Assembly (NCBI RefSeq): GCF_010015445.1 | Contig: NC_053123.1 | Span: forward strand, 13,073,434-13,137,433 | From: Perca fluviatilis | Lineage: Eukaryota; Chordata; Actinopteri; Perciformes; Percidae | Reading direction: 5' to 3' | DNA length: 64,000 bases | Part shown: positions 11,850 to 26,417 of the stretch, one piece after another | How positions within the stretch are numbered: position 1 is the first letter of the stretch | Layout of the letters: each line of letters begins with the position of its first letter | Translations under genes and position numbers: made by a program | Notes under the pieces: generated by a model | What the model saw: the letters and a program-made list of their open reading frames with translations, nothing else | Told to the model about the DNA's origin: nothing | Database searches by the model: none

Positions 11850-12006
11850 CAGGGGCGTAGCACAAAATTCTGGGCCCTGTAGAAAGGCATTTTCTTTCGG
11901 CCGCTCCCCGCATCCACAGCTATTCATTCTAGAATCTTTTTGGGCCCTCCTCACATGAGGGCCCTGGGTACTCAGTCCTCTTTTTACCCCCAGGCTGACG
12001 CCCCTG
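11850..12006. mobile_element. Short hAT-like MITE, CAGGGGCGT termini
   Basis: It begins CAGGGGCGTAGC and ends with the complement of CAGGGGCGTCAGC. The exact 8-bp flanking repeat GTACAATC (11842-11849 and 12007-12014) indicates hAT-type insertion. It is 157 bp and non-coding. Confidence 0.88.
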
Positions 12007-12014
12007 GTACAATC

Positions 12015-13210
12015 CAAAGAAGAAAGTGGACACTGTGAGCCCCAAAGTAAACAAAATAAAAAAGATATTTATTTAAACCATTTCTTCCAAAATCATTATC
12101 TGGGGCTTTCCTCCTCAAGATCACATAAATAGGACATTCACCACCTTTCACAAAGGTAATAGAATTTAATAAATGTGGACAGTATCGGTTTGGTGAGACA
12201 GCTAACCAACATTCAGCCCTGCTCACTGTGTTGTTGTCTCACAGAAAAAGGAATGCACCGAACAATTCTTTGAGAATGGCTTCACTTTTATCACTTCAGG
12301 ATGTTTAACTAGGACTAGAGGCAAAAAAAAAAATAGGTATTTGTAACAGTTTCAACAGGGCTGGTGTTTAAATGTGTAGTTTCACATGGCACAAGGTAGG
12401 GAATATTTGCACAGATCCATGATCCTGAGCGTGGCAAGCATGAGGTTTGTTGGACCTCCAACAAGTGAGGGCAGGCTGTTAAATCAAAATTTAATACACA
12501 CTCACAAAAAAAGATTAACATTTATGCCTGTTTACAATGTACACCAAGAACATCCACCCATAACACAGGCTAGCAGCCACATTCCTCAGCCTGCCCACAC
12601 ACAGAGCGGCCATGATACATGATGATACCTCCCACTGCCAGATTTCAAAATTTTTGAATTTTACCTTAATTAGGTTCTGACTCCAAATATCACTGCAGAG
12701 TGAGATTGTACTGGGCATTTGAGTTGTACAATTTTGGACCGAGACAGCTAGAAAAGAGCATGGAGCTCTGTTTGGTTGGGGAAATAAAAATGAATACACA
12801 CAGCATACAATATAACTTCATACTTTTTCCTTGCTTTTGTTTGCTTCCATCATAGGGAAAGGCACTCCATTCATAAAGGCCAGAGTTGTAGCAGCAGCAG
12901 CAGCAGCAGTAGGTTGTTTCTGTCAGCTCCACTCTGGGTAATGTGCCAGCAACCACAGAGGCCAGTACATAGCTGTCATTCCTCTGCTCACTGAAAGCAC
13001 ATTTAGCAACCAACACCTGTTTCCCCTGCTCTGTCTCCAATGTAGGCTGCTCTGCCACAGCTCTGCCTGCATCTAGAGGAGCTGGGATTCAACTCATATT
13101 ACTTTTTTATACTTCAGTACCGGTATTTCTGGAATGAAGCTATTAGACTATTTTTATTGCCAACATTTACAGTGGTAGTTAGCCCACTCCAAGCCATGAC
13201 AACAAAATAT
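12015..13210. other. Gene-free stretch
   Basis: No gene is recognised. A short (GCA)n run at 12888-12909 explains the Cys/Ala-rich open frames here. Confidence 0.45.
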
Positions 13211-13214
13211 TCAT

Positions 13215-14610
13215 AACATTTCAATTCAATTTTCAATTCAATTTTATTTATAGTATCAAATCATAACATAAGTTATCTCGAGACACTTTACAGATAGAGT
13301 AGGTCTAGACCACACTCTATAATTTACAAAGCCCCAACAATTCCAACAATTCCAGTAATTCCCTCAAGAGCAAGCAGTGCGACAGTGGCGAGGAAAAACT
13401 CCCTCTTGGGAAGAAACCTCGGACAGACCCAGGCTCTTGGTAGCGTGTGTCTGACGAGTCGGTTGGGTGTGATGAACAGTGGCGATAGTAGTCACATTAA
13501 TAATGGAACAGTGACTGGATGTAGCGGGACATTGCAGGGCATCGCTGAGCTCAGCAGGGAGTGCAGCAGGACCACGGCGACAGCTGCAACCAGGGTCTTG
13601 GTGCCAACGTTCTCCAAGGAAATACGCTGGGGGAAAAAAAAAGCATAAGGACTCCGGGGAGTAAACTCCCCAGAAGCTAGGATTAGTAACAAGCATTTCT
13701 GGGACGGGCTGCACACAAATAGTAATAGTAACAGTAATAGAAACAGTAATAGAAAGGGAGAGGAGAGAGCAGCTCAGTGTGTCAAAGGAAGGAAGTCCCC
13801 CGGCAGTCTAGGACTATAACAGCGTAACTATAACAGGTAACTAAGAGAGACAGGTCATAAGGAGAGGTAGCTTTTTCGGGCTTAGAACTCTCCCCTGCCG
13901 GATCTGGCTTGGCTGGCCTGCCTCCCTCTACTTTGTTATGTATTATTAATCTAACAATTATGAAGAGAAGCAGTTGGGCCAGTTAGGTGAACACTGCAAC
14001 TCCTCACTCCCTAACTATAAGCTTTATCAAATAGGAGAGTTTTAAGTTCATTCTTGAATGAGGTGACAGTTTCTGCCCCCCGAACCCAGATCGGGAGCTG
14101 GTTCCATAGGAGAGGAGCCTGATAACTGAAGGCTCTGGCTCCCATTCTACTTTTAGAGACTCTAGGTACCACCAGTAACTCTGCATTCTGGGAGCGCAGT
14201 GCTCTAGTAGGACAATAGGGTATTAGGAGCTCTTCTAGATACGATGGTGCTAGACCATTTAGAGCTTTGTAGGTCAAGAGAAGGACTTTAAACTCAATCC
14301 TGGATTCAACAGGAAGCCAATGCAGAGAAGCTAATACAGGAGAAATATGATCTCTTTTCTTAGTTCTTGTGAGAACACGCGCTGCAGCATTCTGGATCAG
14401 CTGGAGAGTCTTAAGAGACTTATTTGAGCAACCTGACAGTAGGGAATTACAATAGTCCAGCCTGGAAGTAACAAATGCATGGACTAGTTTTTCAGCGTCG
14501 TTTTGAGACAGGATATTCCTAATTTTGGCAATGTTACGAAGATGAAAAAAGGCTGTTCTTGAGGTTTGTTTCAAACTGTATAGGATGTTAAAACTTTCCA
14601 CTGGAAGCTT
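13215..14610 (-). mobile_element. L2-clade LINE, 5'-truncated 3' end
   Basis: Transcribed right to left. The frame at 14601-14011 (196 residues plus stop) is the C-terminal part of a non-LTR reverse transcriptase ORF2, with SRLDYCNSLLSG, IQNAAARVLTRTKK, LHWLPV, RIEFKVLLL and ALNGLAPSYL motifs characteristic of L2-type elements. The catalytic YADD region is absent, so the copy is 5'-truncated and dead. About 780 bp of 3' UTR follows and ends near 13215-13240 in (ATTGAATTG)-type tail repeats, the usual L2-type terminus. It is a repeat remnant, not a host gene; the intact C-terminal frame suggests fairly recent insertion. Confidence 0.9.
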
Positions 14611-14639
14611 TATGACAGTGGATTAGTGGCTCCTTAAAG

Positions 14640-16682
14640 GGACAATTAAGTTGTTATTTCTTTGTATGGGGCTTAGAGGTATAGTGAAGCTAGCTAAGCT
14701 AAGTAGTAGTAGTAGCTAAGTAGTTGTGGATCAACAGCAACTCCGTTCAAAATCAGGGAAATGCTCCGTAAAACTTCTCATAGGTCGACTGGTCTAACTT
14801 AACTGTGGTCTATGACACATTTAGATTTACATTGCAGTTTACATATTTACAAAAAGTAAAATTTTATTTTATTATCCACTTTTTAAGGTTTGTATCAGCC
14901 TAGAACACTAATTATTTGGAAAACATGTTCGACAGATTTTGACAGAAGCTTTTAATTTCTACTTTCTTTTACCATTTTATCCTGGTCATTTTTAATAAGT
15001 GCATAGCACTTAGCACAATGTTTTGCTGATGCTCAAAAGCAAGTCAAGCCATTAATAATGTTCTGAATAAATGGCAAACCGACATGAGTTGTGTGGTGCT
15101 TTTATGAGCCTCTTTCTTTTCAACCAACAGGGAGCTCTGAGGTCATGTTGGAGTAGAGCACCTTCTCAATTTCCCAAGGACCCTGCAATGGGGCAACAAC
15201 CACAATAGGGGCTTAAATCTAAGTCACTGTGGTTGAATGGCATCTTTTCTACCAATAAATCCTAGTGGAAGTCATTCTAACATCAAAACTTGTGGTTTAC
15301 TACTAATGCCTGGGTCTCTGTATGCCTGTCTCTATATATAGTTTTTCCCTATATGTCGCTCCATTTGCTTTCCCCAACCATTGACAACCACATATAGACT
15401 TAAATCTCCCTAAACCCTCTCTCTCACTCTCTCTCTCTCTCTCTCTCAATTTTTTTCAATTTCAATTTCATTTTCAATTTCATGTTGCTTTATTGGCATG
15501 ATAAAAAAAATACATCTGTTTTGCCAAAGCATAAGAACAAACATACAACCATCTATCTCTATCTATCTCTCTCAATTCAAATTGCTTTATTAGCATTGAT
15601 CTATCACTGTCTTGTTGCTTGTTTTCAGGGATTTTATCAAGAGGGATGGCATTACTATTATTACTGTACTATTTTGATGCTATTGGAGCGACATTAATCA
15701 AAAATATGTTAACTGTATTTCAGAAACAAATCACAATCAGTGCATATATTGATGGCTGTGAAATAAGCTGGAAACAAATCTAAAGGGAAATATACTTTTA
15801 TTCTTAATTAAGATGACAATAACAATAATAAAATGATTGCAATACAATGCAATTTCAATTAGAATTTGTAAAATGTCAAGAATTTCCTATTGTGGTTACC
15901 CAGTGTCATATCAGTTGAAAATGAGCTGAAAACACAGTTACTCAGCAGTGGGGACACCCTTGCTCTGCCACCTGCTTGTCAATCATCACTGCTTGTGTTA
16001 CGTGACCCTACCTGCTGCTACTGTCCCATGCTGACCATAATGACCATACCACACATACCAGAGCTAAAGAGGGGCATTCCTGGACCATTGACCCAGATCG
16101 TTGTTTTTCTTTTTTTTTTTTTTTTACTTTAAAGCTGTCACTGAGACCAGGTTTGGGTATCAAAACAACTAAAGGATGGTTTCCTGAGGAATATGTGGAG
16201 ACACAAGCTGTGCAGCATTACAGAATGCAGTTAAGACTGTTACAGATAATTGAGTGTAGGGTGTTTGCATTTAAACCAGAGCTGGCATGATGTGGTGTTT
16301 GAAGGCAAACATTTAGAGTCTGGTGTATTTTTGCCACTATTCATGAAACATCAACTTGGACTGAAGGCAATTCATTTTCCAACTGCTGTTTCACCTGCAA
16401 AGAGAAAACACAACCATTTTATGACTGAAAAATATCAACTGTTGTCAACTGTGGTGGTGACTGTTGTGCTTTTGTCTGTTTGATAGTGTCAAAAATGACC
16501 ATGAAGAGGCCGCAGAAAAACAAAAAACAAAGAAAAAAATTAATTTATCCTGCAAAATAGTATTGTTTAAACCATGCTTTTGGTCAAGCACAAGATTACA
16601 TGTATAATTGTAAATGTCTTGAATCAATCATGTAAATTAAAATAGCAAGTAATTGATGTGCAATCTCAAACTGAAGGTGTGC

Positions 16683-16683
<1 letters not shown>
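14640..16683. other. Gene-free stretch with old repeat fragments
   Basis: It contains (CT)n at 15418-15447 and, at about 15450-15600, two pieces of a sequence resembling LINE 3' ends (TTGCTTTATTGGCATGA and a related copy). No coding exon is seen. Confidence 0.4.

Positions 16684-16767
<84 letters not shown>
16684..16767. repeat. (GT)n microsatellite
   Basis: About 42 GT units. Confidence 0.95.
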
Positions 16768-16768
<1 letters not shown>

Positions 16769-18431
16769 TCATGTCAGTGTAGAGTGTAATCTGAGGGATA
16801 ACATGGTACTTATCCAGCTGATCCCCCCACCTCCCGGGTTCTGACAGGTTGACATCCATCATTCTTCACATTAACTTTGCCTAATTGGCAGGTAATTCCC
16901 CTCTCCCCTACTGTCCCTCTACTGTCCCTCTATTGTCCTTGTACTCGGCCCCTACTGTCTGGGTCTTTATCCACCAATCTAACCAGGCACCCTGCAGCCA
17001 GAAAGCACCCCCCAGCAGGACTTCTTGTCCAGGCCCAGAGCTCTGGTAGGCCCTGTCACTGTAACATGGGGAAGTGAAGTTGGGAGCTTCCTCTGTGATG
17101 GTGAGCCCCCATGCTGGGAAGCTCTCTACAAGGCTGACAGGAGAGCCGGCCCCAAATAATCTCAACCTGTCAGCAGCTGCCCACCCACCCCTTTCCACAC
17201 ACACATCTCCCACACTACAATATATCTTTTAATGAGATAAAGTTAGCATTATCCACCTATGATCCTTCCTACATGCCTCACCTTAAGAGCAATCTATCAA
17301 ACTAAAATAGTATCAGTATGAACTACTAAACGTTTGGCACGAACTTTCAGTAATGAAGAAAAAAATCTTAAAATAAAACAAAAACTGAATGCTCTGCAAC
17401 ATCAGCACAAATGCTCTTTCTCTTTCTGCTAAAATAGACACACTATCACATTACGCATTTTAATGCACCCACACCCCAAGCCTTCAACATTCAAATCCCA
17501 TTTAATTTATACTACTGTTAAATCTCAATCATACAAGCACGCACATTCCAGCTGTACTGTAGTTCTCGACAGTGATTGACAGGTGTTTGCAGAGTCACTC
17601 TGCAAAGTCAGACATGAGACATATGGGAGTCCCGCCCTCCTGTCATGTCTGCCTTCCCATGAGTCCTTTGTGGCTGAGGTGGAGGTGGCAGGAGCAGTCA
17701 GGAGCTTGTCAGAGCAACAGGAAGAGTCTAACACACTCACTCTCTCTCTCACACACACACAAACACACTCACACACAGTCAGCTTCCCTCTCTCTTACAG
17801 GAACAACCTTCATACACTCTCACTGTCAGCCCCCCAGTGAGTGTGTCAGCTGTCATTTACTTCCCAGACTTCCAATGAGCAGGGGAGCTTCCCCTCGCTC
17901 CCACCCCATCACAGGTGACTCTCACCAGGGGCTCCATGCTGGGAATGCCAGCCTCTCTGCTGGAAGTCTCCATCCTGTCAACACGTGCCTTTTCGTTTGT
18001 ACACATTTGTGCGTGTTCAAATGTAGTTTTTGTGTTTGTTACTGTTCACATGAATGTTGTATTTGTGCATGCATGTACTGTATATGTATTGTTATCTTGC
18101 AAGTAAAAATACAGAGCATATAAATGGTTTCAGGTTTGCATCTTTATCTGTATATATGTAGGTTTACATGGTAGGTTTTTTTGTGTTTGTGAGTGTGTGT
18201 GTGTGTGTGTGGTGGGGGGGAGCATGCATGGAATGTGTGTGTGATATAAAGGCTCTCTCCTCACGCCACAATGGTGTCTTTGACAGGCAGGAGAAGGGAA
18301 GGCTTTGTTTGGTGACACCACACAGTGTTGTGAATGCCCGACATTGCTGCCATTCCTCTCTCTATGCCCTCCGCCAGGCTACTGGCTTATCAGTGATTCT
18401 TCTTTTTTCTATCTGCCCACGCACACCCCTC

Positions 18432-18514
<83 letters not shown>

Positions 18515-19341
18515 CTGTGCGTGCGTGCATGTGTGTCTGTATGTGTAAGTGAGGGGAAGAGTTTGTGAAGCAGAGTTGCTTACACCAATGAAAATGCAAA
18601 TGAGCTCTGGAGAAGAATAGCCTCTCTGTTTGGTTACATATTTCTCCCAAGTGGACCACTTTAGCTGCCACATATTCAAACCATTTCAAGTAGCTGGCTA
18701 GCTGATTTGTTTGATTGTCGCCCTTAAATGATATAACAACATGTAACGATATAAAACATGATAAAACAAACGTAATGTTAACGCAAACCATTATGGCTGT
18801 GATGATATTGAAAATAATGACAATATTGATTACGTTGTTGATACTCCTTTCTCCTTCTTCAACAACTGTCAAACAAATCATCCAGTTAACCACTCATCAG
18901 TTCTATCAACTTAAAACCTAACCATTCCTATGTATTACTTACTACACAAAATGCAACACAACAACAAGCATACACATAAGATAACTGCCTAAGATAGGCA
19001 CTTGTTTTAAATTAGTTTCACATAAAAGCAGACTTGAACAGTAAGTATCCATCCAGGACCAAGGAAGTATTAAGTATTATGTTCTCTTCGACATTTATAG
19101 ACATTTTAATTTAGACTAAAAATGTATGCCTTTCTTCCTGCCCAGTTCTCCATTCTATTTATTCCATACAGTATGTCCAGAGACAGGCTTTTCTCATGAA
19201 CCATTCGTACATATAGCTACAAAAAGTAATGCATTGTAATTTGTATGTCTTCCATGTATTTATTGCTGTATGCACCACGTTGACTGCTGCTGTATACGAT
19301 CGCTCTGGTTGGCATAGGGAGGAGGTTTGGGTAGATGGGTG
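16768..19341. other. Gene-free stretch
   Basis: No gene is recognised. An 11-bp motif (CTACTGTCCCT) occurs three times imperfectly near 16908-16937. Open frames are driven by GT/CA repeats at 17750-17780, 18190-18212 and 18435-18512. Confidence 0.4.
18435..18512. repeat. (GT)n microsatellite
   Basis: About 39 GT units. Confidence 0.95.
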
Positions 19342-19618
19342 TGTCATGAAAAGCAGGGCTTTTAAGTGGGGGAGCGGAGTTTGTGTCCCAGGAAAAACCG
19401 AAGACTTTCAACCAGGAAACATGTATTTGTGTCCTGGAAGTAACATGACCCGTATTTTAATCCAAACCACAATCTTTTTGTCTAATCTTAACTAGTCGTT
19501 TCTGTGCCTAAGCTTAACTGCCGTCATAAAACACAGGGCGTTCGAACAGGGGAGTGGAGTTTGTGTTCTGGGGTAAAACACTAGACTTTCACCCAGGAAA
19601 CGTGTGTTTCTGTCCCCA
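19342..19618. repeat. Two degenerate copies of a ~95-bp unit
   Basis: Segments 19342-19437 and 19522-19618 share GTCAT.AAA, CAGGGC, GGAG.GGAGTTTGTGT, GACTTTCA and CCAGGAAAC in the same order, 180 bp apart. This looks like an internal repeat of an old interspersed element. Confidence 0.6.
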
Positions 19619-19619
19619 G

Positions 19620-22600
19620 AGTACTATTTAAGGGTTGCCACCGCATGGCGGTTCCTTTTTGTCGGCTTAAATTGTGAGGTGCGAACTGTAAAGGCCCCTA
19701 TAAGGACCGTCACCTCGCATTCTCAACATCGATTTCAACTTTCAAATTTCCAAATTCCATTCCCCCATGCGAATTTCTAACATCGATTTCAACTTGCGAG
19801 TTTCAGAATTTCTATTTTTAAAACGTAATTAGTTAAATTTAAGTTAAAAACTTTAAATTTGTTTTAGACTGCAGGCTGTTTAGCAGTAATTATTAAAGTA
19901 ATTCATAGCGTTAAACTATTAACATATACAGAATAACATGAAATGTAACTACACTTTGCGTCATGTGACCTTTAACACAGAAAGAGAGATGATTAATATT
20001 AAAGAGACTGCCCTTCTCTGAGAAACTTTCCCAGAGAGGTCATTTGTGCAATTATGACCTATATTTAAGTTTATATAGACAAACTGGCTGCGCTAGTGTT
20101 CAGTTGTCTTAATGCTTTTTTGCAGCATAAAATAAAGTATACTGTATAAGTTACGTTATTCTGATTCTAATCATTCTATTTAAGATGAGGCCCCTACCAC
20201 AAGGTTAGAGCAGTAGTCCCTCCAGATGTCTGTGCCTGTCCCTGATCAACCATATAGCCAAACAAAAATGTTAACACTGGACGATCCTGCGAAACCCTGA
20301 ATTACAGTCAATGTCAACTATTTTAAAATTCTTGTTTTCCACAATATCTATGAATGGCAACCATGGGTCAAGGACAGGGAAAGATTGTGGTTATTACAAA
20401 TTGCCATGGCTATGGTAAGGCCATGGCTAAACTATGGTTAGGGTTAGACTACTAAAAGACATGGTTAAGGGCAGAATGTGGTTTAGGTTGATAAAAAGGG
20501 GAAGGTTAATTGCAGGATTGTGATGGGACGCTGGTCTTCTGCATTAAAGTCTGCCTGAAGTCTGACATGCTACACATCCATCCACAAGCCTGACCTCCAC
20601 ACTTCTACTTTTCACATTGTTACATAAGGGACATAATACTTCCTGCGCTGACACTTAAGTTTAGCGAGGGACTTAAATTGTGAGGTGCGAAATCGTCCAA
20701 TATGACCGTAACTCCTTGGATAGTGGGCTGTTAGGATGGTTAAACTTGATTGAAATGTGGTTTAGAGGGGTTTTAAGCTATTTTCTTTACTCAGACAACT
20801 GTGATTACCTAAGTAACCTTCCATTCAGCATGTCTACCATTAAAAGACATTTTAACTTTAGCGACATATACCGCACATTAAGCTTAACCTCTTGGGCTGG
20901 GGGGCAGATTAGGAATTCAGTACACATTAACTCATGAACACACCAACACACACACACACACACACACAGCTGCACAGCGTTTTATATGAGCTTTGATGGG
21001 CCTTACAGAGATGACACTTTAAAGTAGGATTAGGCCAATATATTTGTTCAATATTGTCCTTTAAAGGCATAATTTGTATTTTTTCATGTATTTATTGTTC
21101 ACACATGTTATATATTTGAATTGTTAACCTTAAGATGAAAAATAAACATGCAGAATCTTAGCTTGAATGATGGTTTCCCATTGGGAGACATATTGCTGAC
21201 ATCGACAATAACTGGGATACCTGGAAGGGTGTGAAATCTGTTCTGACCCTCAGTTGTGTGTTATACCACTTTGTGCCAGCAATATCAATCAGTTCATTTT
21301 TTTGGGACTGTCCATAAATCACCATGTTCAAACACAAGGAGGCGCATATAGGTAAAGAGTACAAGTGCACCCTGGGCAACTTTGTAGTTGTATCATCAGA
21401 CCTAGTTGCATTTTTAATGGACACAGCTAAAGAGAAGGGGCTTGAATGTCAGCTTATCTCTATCTGGTGTTGAGATGGATCAGATTGAAGAGGAGGCTGT
21501 CAGACCGGCTTGGTATGCCCAAAATATGTGTTAGGGTTTAGCTGGTAAAAGCTGCTGGGGACTGCTGGGGAAATATTTCACCCCTTAACTTTGAACAACT
21601 TTTTGTAAATACAGTATGGACAGAGGTTGGGGAATCAGAAGGTGATGGCTGGTGTAGGATGTCAAGCTGAACAAATTAGCCCTCTGAGTAGTTGTAACTC
21701 CAGACTTCAACAGAGAAGGCCAGAGAGGCCAATAGGCCAGAGAGGTTACAGTTTGTGGTAGTCTCAGACATACAGAAATGAAACAGGAATTTGGAAAGGT
21801 CATGGTAATAACTTGCAAAGATTTAGGAAGCCCAATTTGGTTCATAAGGGAATGTTAGGACTCAAACTGTTCTAGAAGGGAAACACTGGCCGAATGTAGG
21901 GATGTTTCCATACAGTCTTGCTAGAAGGTGGAGGGAACACTTTGAAGGACGAATGTCAAATGTCGTGCTTCATGGACCTGCGGCAAAGAGGAGGATTGAA
22001 GATTGTTGGGATTCAGAGTCCATCTCTGTTATAGTAGGTGTTCAGACCGAATATAATAGTACAGCGGTTAAGAATTTTGTGTTGGTCTGGGTGTGACCCT
22101 TGCAAGTACACATGCAATACAATCCAGGAAGTCCAGAATGAGTCAAACTGTCATACAGCAGTTTATGACACAGGATTGTACGACTCTGAAAAGGCATTGC
22201 TGAAAAAGTTTTGATAGATGATGTTTGGATTCAAAAACAAGATCCAGTGCAGAGTTTGACTGAGGACCTACTGCTGGAAGAGGAAGGAAAGACATAGATG
22301 ACAGGAAATATTATTCTAAAGATGGGCAGGCATGGAAAATGGACAGAAACAATGCATGAAAACAGCTGTTGACACGAGAACTATGACTGTAATCACTTTA
22401 TTCTCTGTCTCAACAATGGTAAGTTAAACAGCAGAACCTTGTCATTGATGTTATAAACTACTATACCAGGAATGAGGACTTGCATGTATTTTATATGGCC
22501 AACGCATTCCCTGAGGGACTTTTTTGCCTGAAACCTTTTACATGGGGATCGACACTTTGACCACTGAGTGCAGTGCTATTGGTGGTTTGATCAATGGTTT

Positions 22601-23350
22601 TAGAGATAGCAGGCATTGTCATTTAACATCTATGCCTTCATTTTCACAAATCACTGCTTTAATACCAATAATAATAATGCATCCAATGTCTTTATTTATT
22701 TATTCATCTTTTCCATAATAGCTTTTATGAACAAGCAGCCAAACAGTCATACATTTTGAGTATATCTCAGCTGATTTAGGATATCAAAGCTGACAAAACA
22801 GTGAATACAAACAAGTGGTTTCTGGCAGATAGATGCTGGAGCTGTTACAGCTAAAAGTATCAGGAGTTCAACTAGAAAACCTTGAGACCTCAGAGTGTAA
22901 ACATTTTAATACAGTACTATAAAGGAAATGGGTGCATTGGCAAGACCTCTGCAGAATGTAATCAAATATATTTACTGTTGTGTTTATATTTCTGACGTAA
23001 AAATATGTCAGCAATTTGTCCAATTTCATATCTGATTCTGAAATCACCAGGAGCAAGTCAAGGTTGTTGGTCTACTGTACAATGTTAATTTCAAAAATCA
23101 CAATTCACAACTGTGTTTTTTTAAGCTCTCTCTCACAAACATCCTTTTCCTCAAGCCATTTTTCTGCATTTCCCATTGTTTTATTAAAAATAACATTCTA
23201 GAGCCATTCTGCTGGGATGTGGGAGGGTTGAGTCATTCTTGTCAATTTCCTAACACTGTGCCTTTAGGGGACAATTAGGTTCCTTTTATGTTGTTGTAAC
23301 TTATTTCATCACACTCCTCCACTGACCCTCCTTTTTAGACTTTAATATGA
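19620..23350. other. Gene-free stretch
   Basis: No supported gene. A 20-mer beginning CTTAAATTGTGAGG occurs exactly at 19666-19685 and 20672-20691, possibly ends of an old repeat. Around 21920-21960 a short frame (ARRWREHFEG) resembles a phrase found in LINE ORF2 proteins but is too short to call. (CA)n lies at 20943-20968. Confidence 0.4.
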
Positions 23351-23351
23351 A

Positions 23352-23360
23352 CATGCACAC

Positions 23361-23407
<47 letters not shown>

Positions 23408-23411
23408 CACA
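23352..23411. repeat. (CA)n microsatellite, interrupted
   Basis: CA units with AA and CG interruptions. Confidence 0.9.
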
Positions 23412-23570
23412 GAACAGATGATAATATGAACATACATGGTCCATTAACTCTACCAGTCTCCCAGGAGCCTCCTGCAGTTGAATGGCAGCCATTCCATCAG
23501 ACTCATTAGCACTGTTGTGGGAATAATATATATTTTTTAAATTAGCCTTTTCATTGGCCTCTTTCTGTCT

Positions 23571-23573
<3 letters not shown>

Positions 23574-23640
<67 letters not shown>
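23574..23640. repeat. (CA)n microsatellite
   Basis: About 33 CA units. Confidence 0.95.
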
Positions 23641-23642
<2 letters not shown>

Positions 23643-26382
23643 ATCTCCGCTCAGTGTGTGACATGTAGAGTATTTGCTTGCATCTGTAATGTACATGTGT
23701 TGTGTGCCTGTGGCCATGTGTGGGTTTGTCTCTGTACAGTATGTGTTTTTTTGCGTACATTTTTTTTAATCTATATTACTGTAATGTGTGTGCAATTATG
23801 CTGCATGTGCATGTTTTGGAGTGTAAAAAGCATTTGGGAATGTGATGAAAAGAAAGAGCAATTTCTGTAAGTATTGTTTAGAAGCGTGCCCGTCCATGTT
23901 TGTGCGTGCATGTGTGAGTGTGTTGTGTATTCACAGACTTGCTGCTCCCACGTCCCTGAGAATGAGGCCAATCAGATTGGACAGACAGTTTATTTCCAAA
24001 CACAAGCGTCTGGCCTGCTGCCTCACACACATTCCAATACTTCCAGACAGACTTTCAGAAGCAGGAATTAAAAGGCATTGGAGTTGTTAAAACATGACAT
24101 TCCCAAAAAAGGGCTGCTGGGACTCGCGACTACCCAGAAACATCCCACATGACTCAACGCTGCAGGAATGACAGCACCGCCAGGGTCGCTGATGAAGGTC
24201 CTCTCATAGATATAGTTTCTCTATTACACTCCTCTCCTCTCTCTATTTCTGTCCTTCTGCCTCTCTGTCATCATGATCTCTCACACATTAGCTCATCCTA
24301 TGTCTGTCTGTGTTTTTATTATCTTATGCAGTAAGGTTTTAAGGGCCCTGCTCAAGGGCACCTCAACAGTGGTATTGAGGGAGGGGCAAATGTTGCTCTT
24401 TTACCTCCCAACCCAGATTTATTCTAGTGGCCACTGTGGTAATGGGATACAGTATATGCTTGCAACAACACACATGACTACATGTTTAAATGAAGTTAAG
24501 CTGACACATATTAGTGTTTATATCACATTTAATGCATTATACACTGATATTTGCTTCTGATAAGGGGATCTGATGCAATATGGTTAATTTATACAGTGTT
24601 AATCATAAAGTTTAGAAGGACCTGTTGTGAGAAATCTTTATCATATTCCACATAAATATGAAACACTGTTTAAGTGTAGCTTTTATATAGTATGCATGTC
24701 TCATGGAGCATAAATAAACCAAATCAATAATTGTGTCAGGAAAATGGTCCAATTTAAAGATATTTTATATCAGCAGATGAAAAACATCGGTGTCCATATC
24801 AGTCTGCATAAACCCAAGTGTGCCCACACACATACACACACTCACTCTGAGGAATGCTGTGTGTGTTATGAGTGGGAGTTGAGGTCAAACATCACTATCA
24901 GGGACTGTGTTAATGTATTCAACTCCTATAGAGGCTGACTCGGTCGGCAATCTGTTTAACAGTGGGTCAATTCATCCTGTTAGTAAAGGGGGCCACTGGC
25001 ATACGAAATTGGGGCTTTGACGCAACTGAAGTGCCCGTTTCAAAGTGTTAAAGTAGTACATCAACTTCCAGTTATGTCCGGTGTTTCCTCAAGAGATTGC
25101 TCATACATCACTACATCACTTTAAGGTTGGGTCATTAAAAGTGCAATTATGAGAAATAATATAGTAACGGAAGCAGGAGACTGTTTTTTAGCCCATTGGG
25201 GTTTAATTACAGGTGGTAAAGATTCTTGGCACATACAAAGTCACTAATCAAATGACAAAATATAGGCTACAATATTAGCTCAAAGAAAGACAATTTCACT
25301 TTATATCAAAAACTTCACATCTCTTATTCCCAAACCAAGATAACCTCATGACATCATAAAATAACACTTATGACATACTTAGGGTTATACTCAGATTTTA
25401 GATGGTTTTCACAGGCTGAGAAGTACTCCGGTGATGGTGATATTAGGGAATGTAGCCTACTCTATTAGATTGAAAAGGGATAAAAGACATTTTAAAACAT
25501 AATTTGTTTCGGGGAAACAAAACATTTCAACAATAAAATTATTGTACATAATATTGTTTTATAAGTTTTCCTAGTATTCAGTTCCAGTTGCAAATGTCTA
25601 GCTAACCTGCTTCCTTCTATCTACAATATATATCCCTCTTTGTGTGTGATAGGCACTTAATAAGACAAAATTATGAAGGCATGACAACCTTTATGCGGAT
25701 TGACCCCATCAGTGGACTAAATGAGAAAGAAAAGAACTGCCCACAGTATTTTGTAGATGAAACGTACATATTGCATACAGTAAATGTCATCTAACTTACC
25801 AATAATTTTGGCAAATCTTGTATCTTAAAAAGTATATTTAAAGATTCAAAACATAAAATTAAATGTGAGATGTATTTCAGGCCTAGTGCATATTTTATCA
25901 TGTGGGAGAAACGAGACAATTGGAGATTTAGTCGAAATGAAAATGGAGACAGACTGCAGAGTCCATTTATCGGAACATTTTATGCTTGTGCTAGAGATAT
26001 TTGTAAAGATATTTTATATTGGTTATATTCTAAAAAGTCAGCAAACCTTTGCCAAAAACAGAGAGCGGACATAATTAATTAATTTTATATCGCAGGGGCA
26101 AGAAAAAAATGCTTCTCATCTAACAGCTTTGTTAAACAGAGAAATTACTTTCATGAAGTGCCATCTAATTGCCTTGAACAGAACACAGTGTTTGTTCATT
26201 ACACAACCTGTTCTTTTAAGAGTTTTTTGCCAGTTTTTCTTAAACAAAGGCCATAAGGAGTCCTGTTAGTATTGATTTCAAGTTTCCCCTAACCCTGATT
26301 ACCTGTTTTTGTGTCCAAAAAGAAACCAGGAACAGGGTGAAAGCAAGATAGAGACCAAAAAGATTAGACTGAGAGAGAGAGC

Positions 26383-26417
<35 letters not shown>

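Noticed and set aside
14011..14601. 196-residue minus-strand frame as a host gene
   Set aside because: It is the C-terminus of an L2-type LINE ORF2 with the matching 3' UTR.
25865..26082. Two overlapping 70-residue open frames
   Set aside because: A/T-rich, no domain or splice context, no resemblance to a known family.
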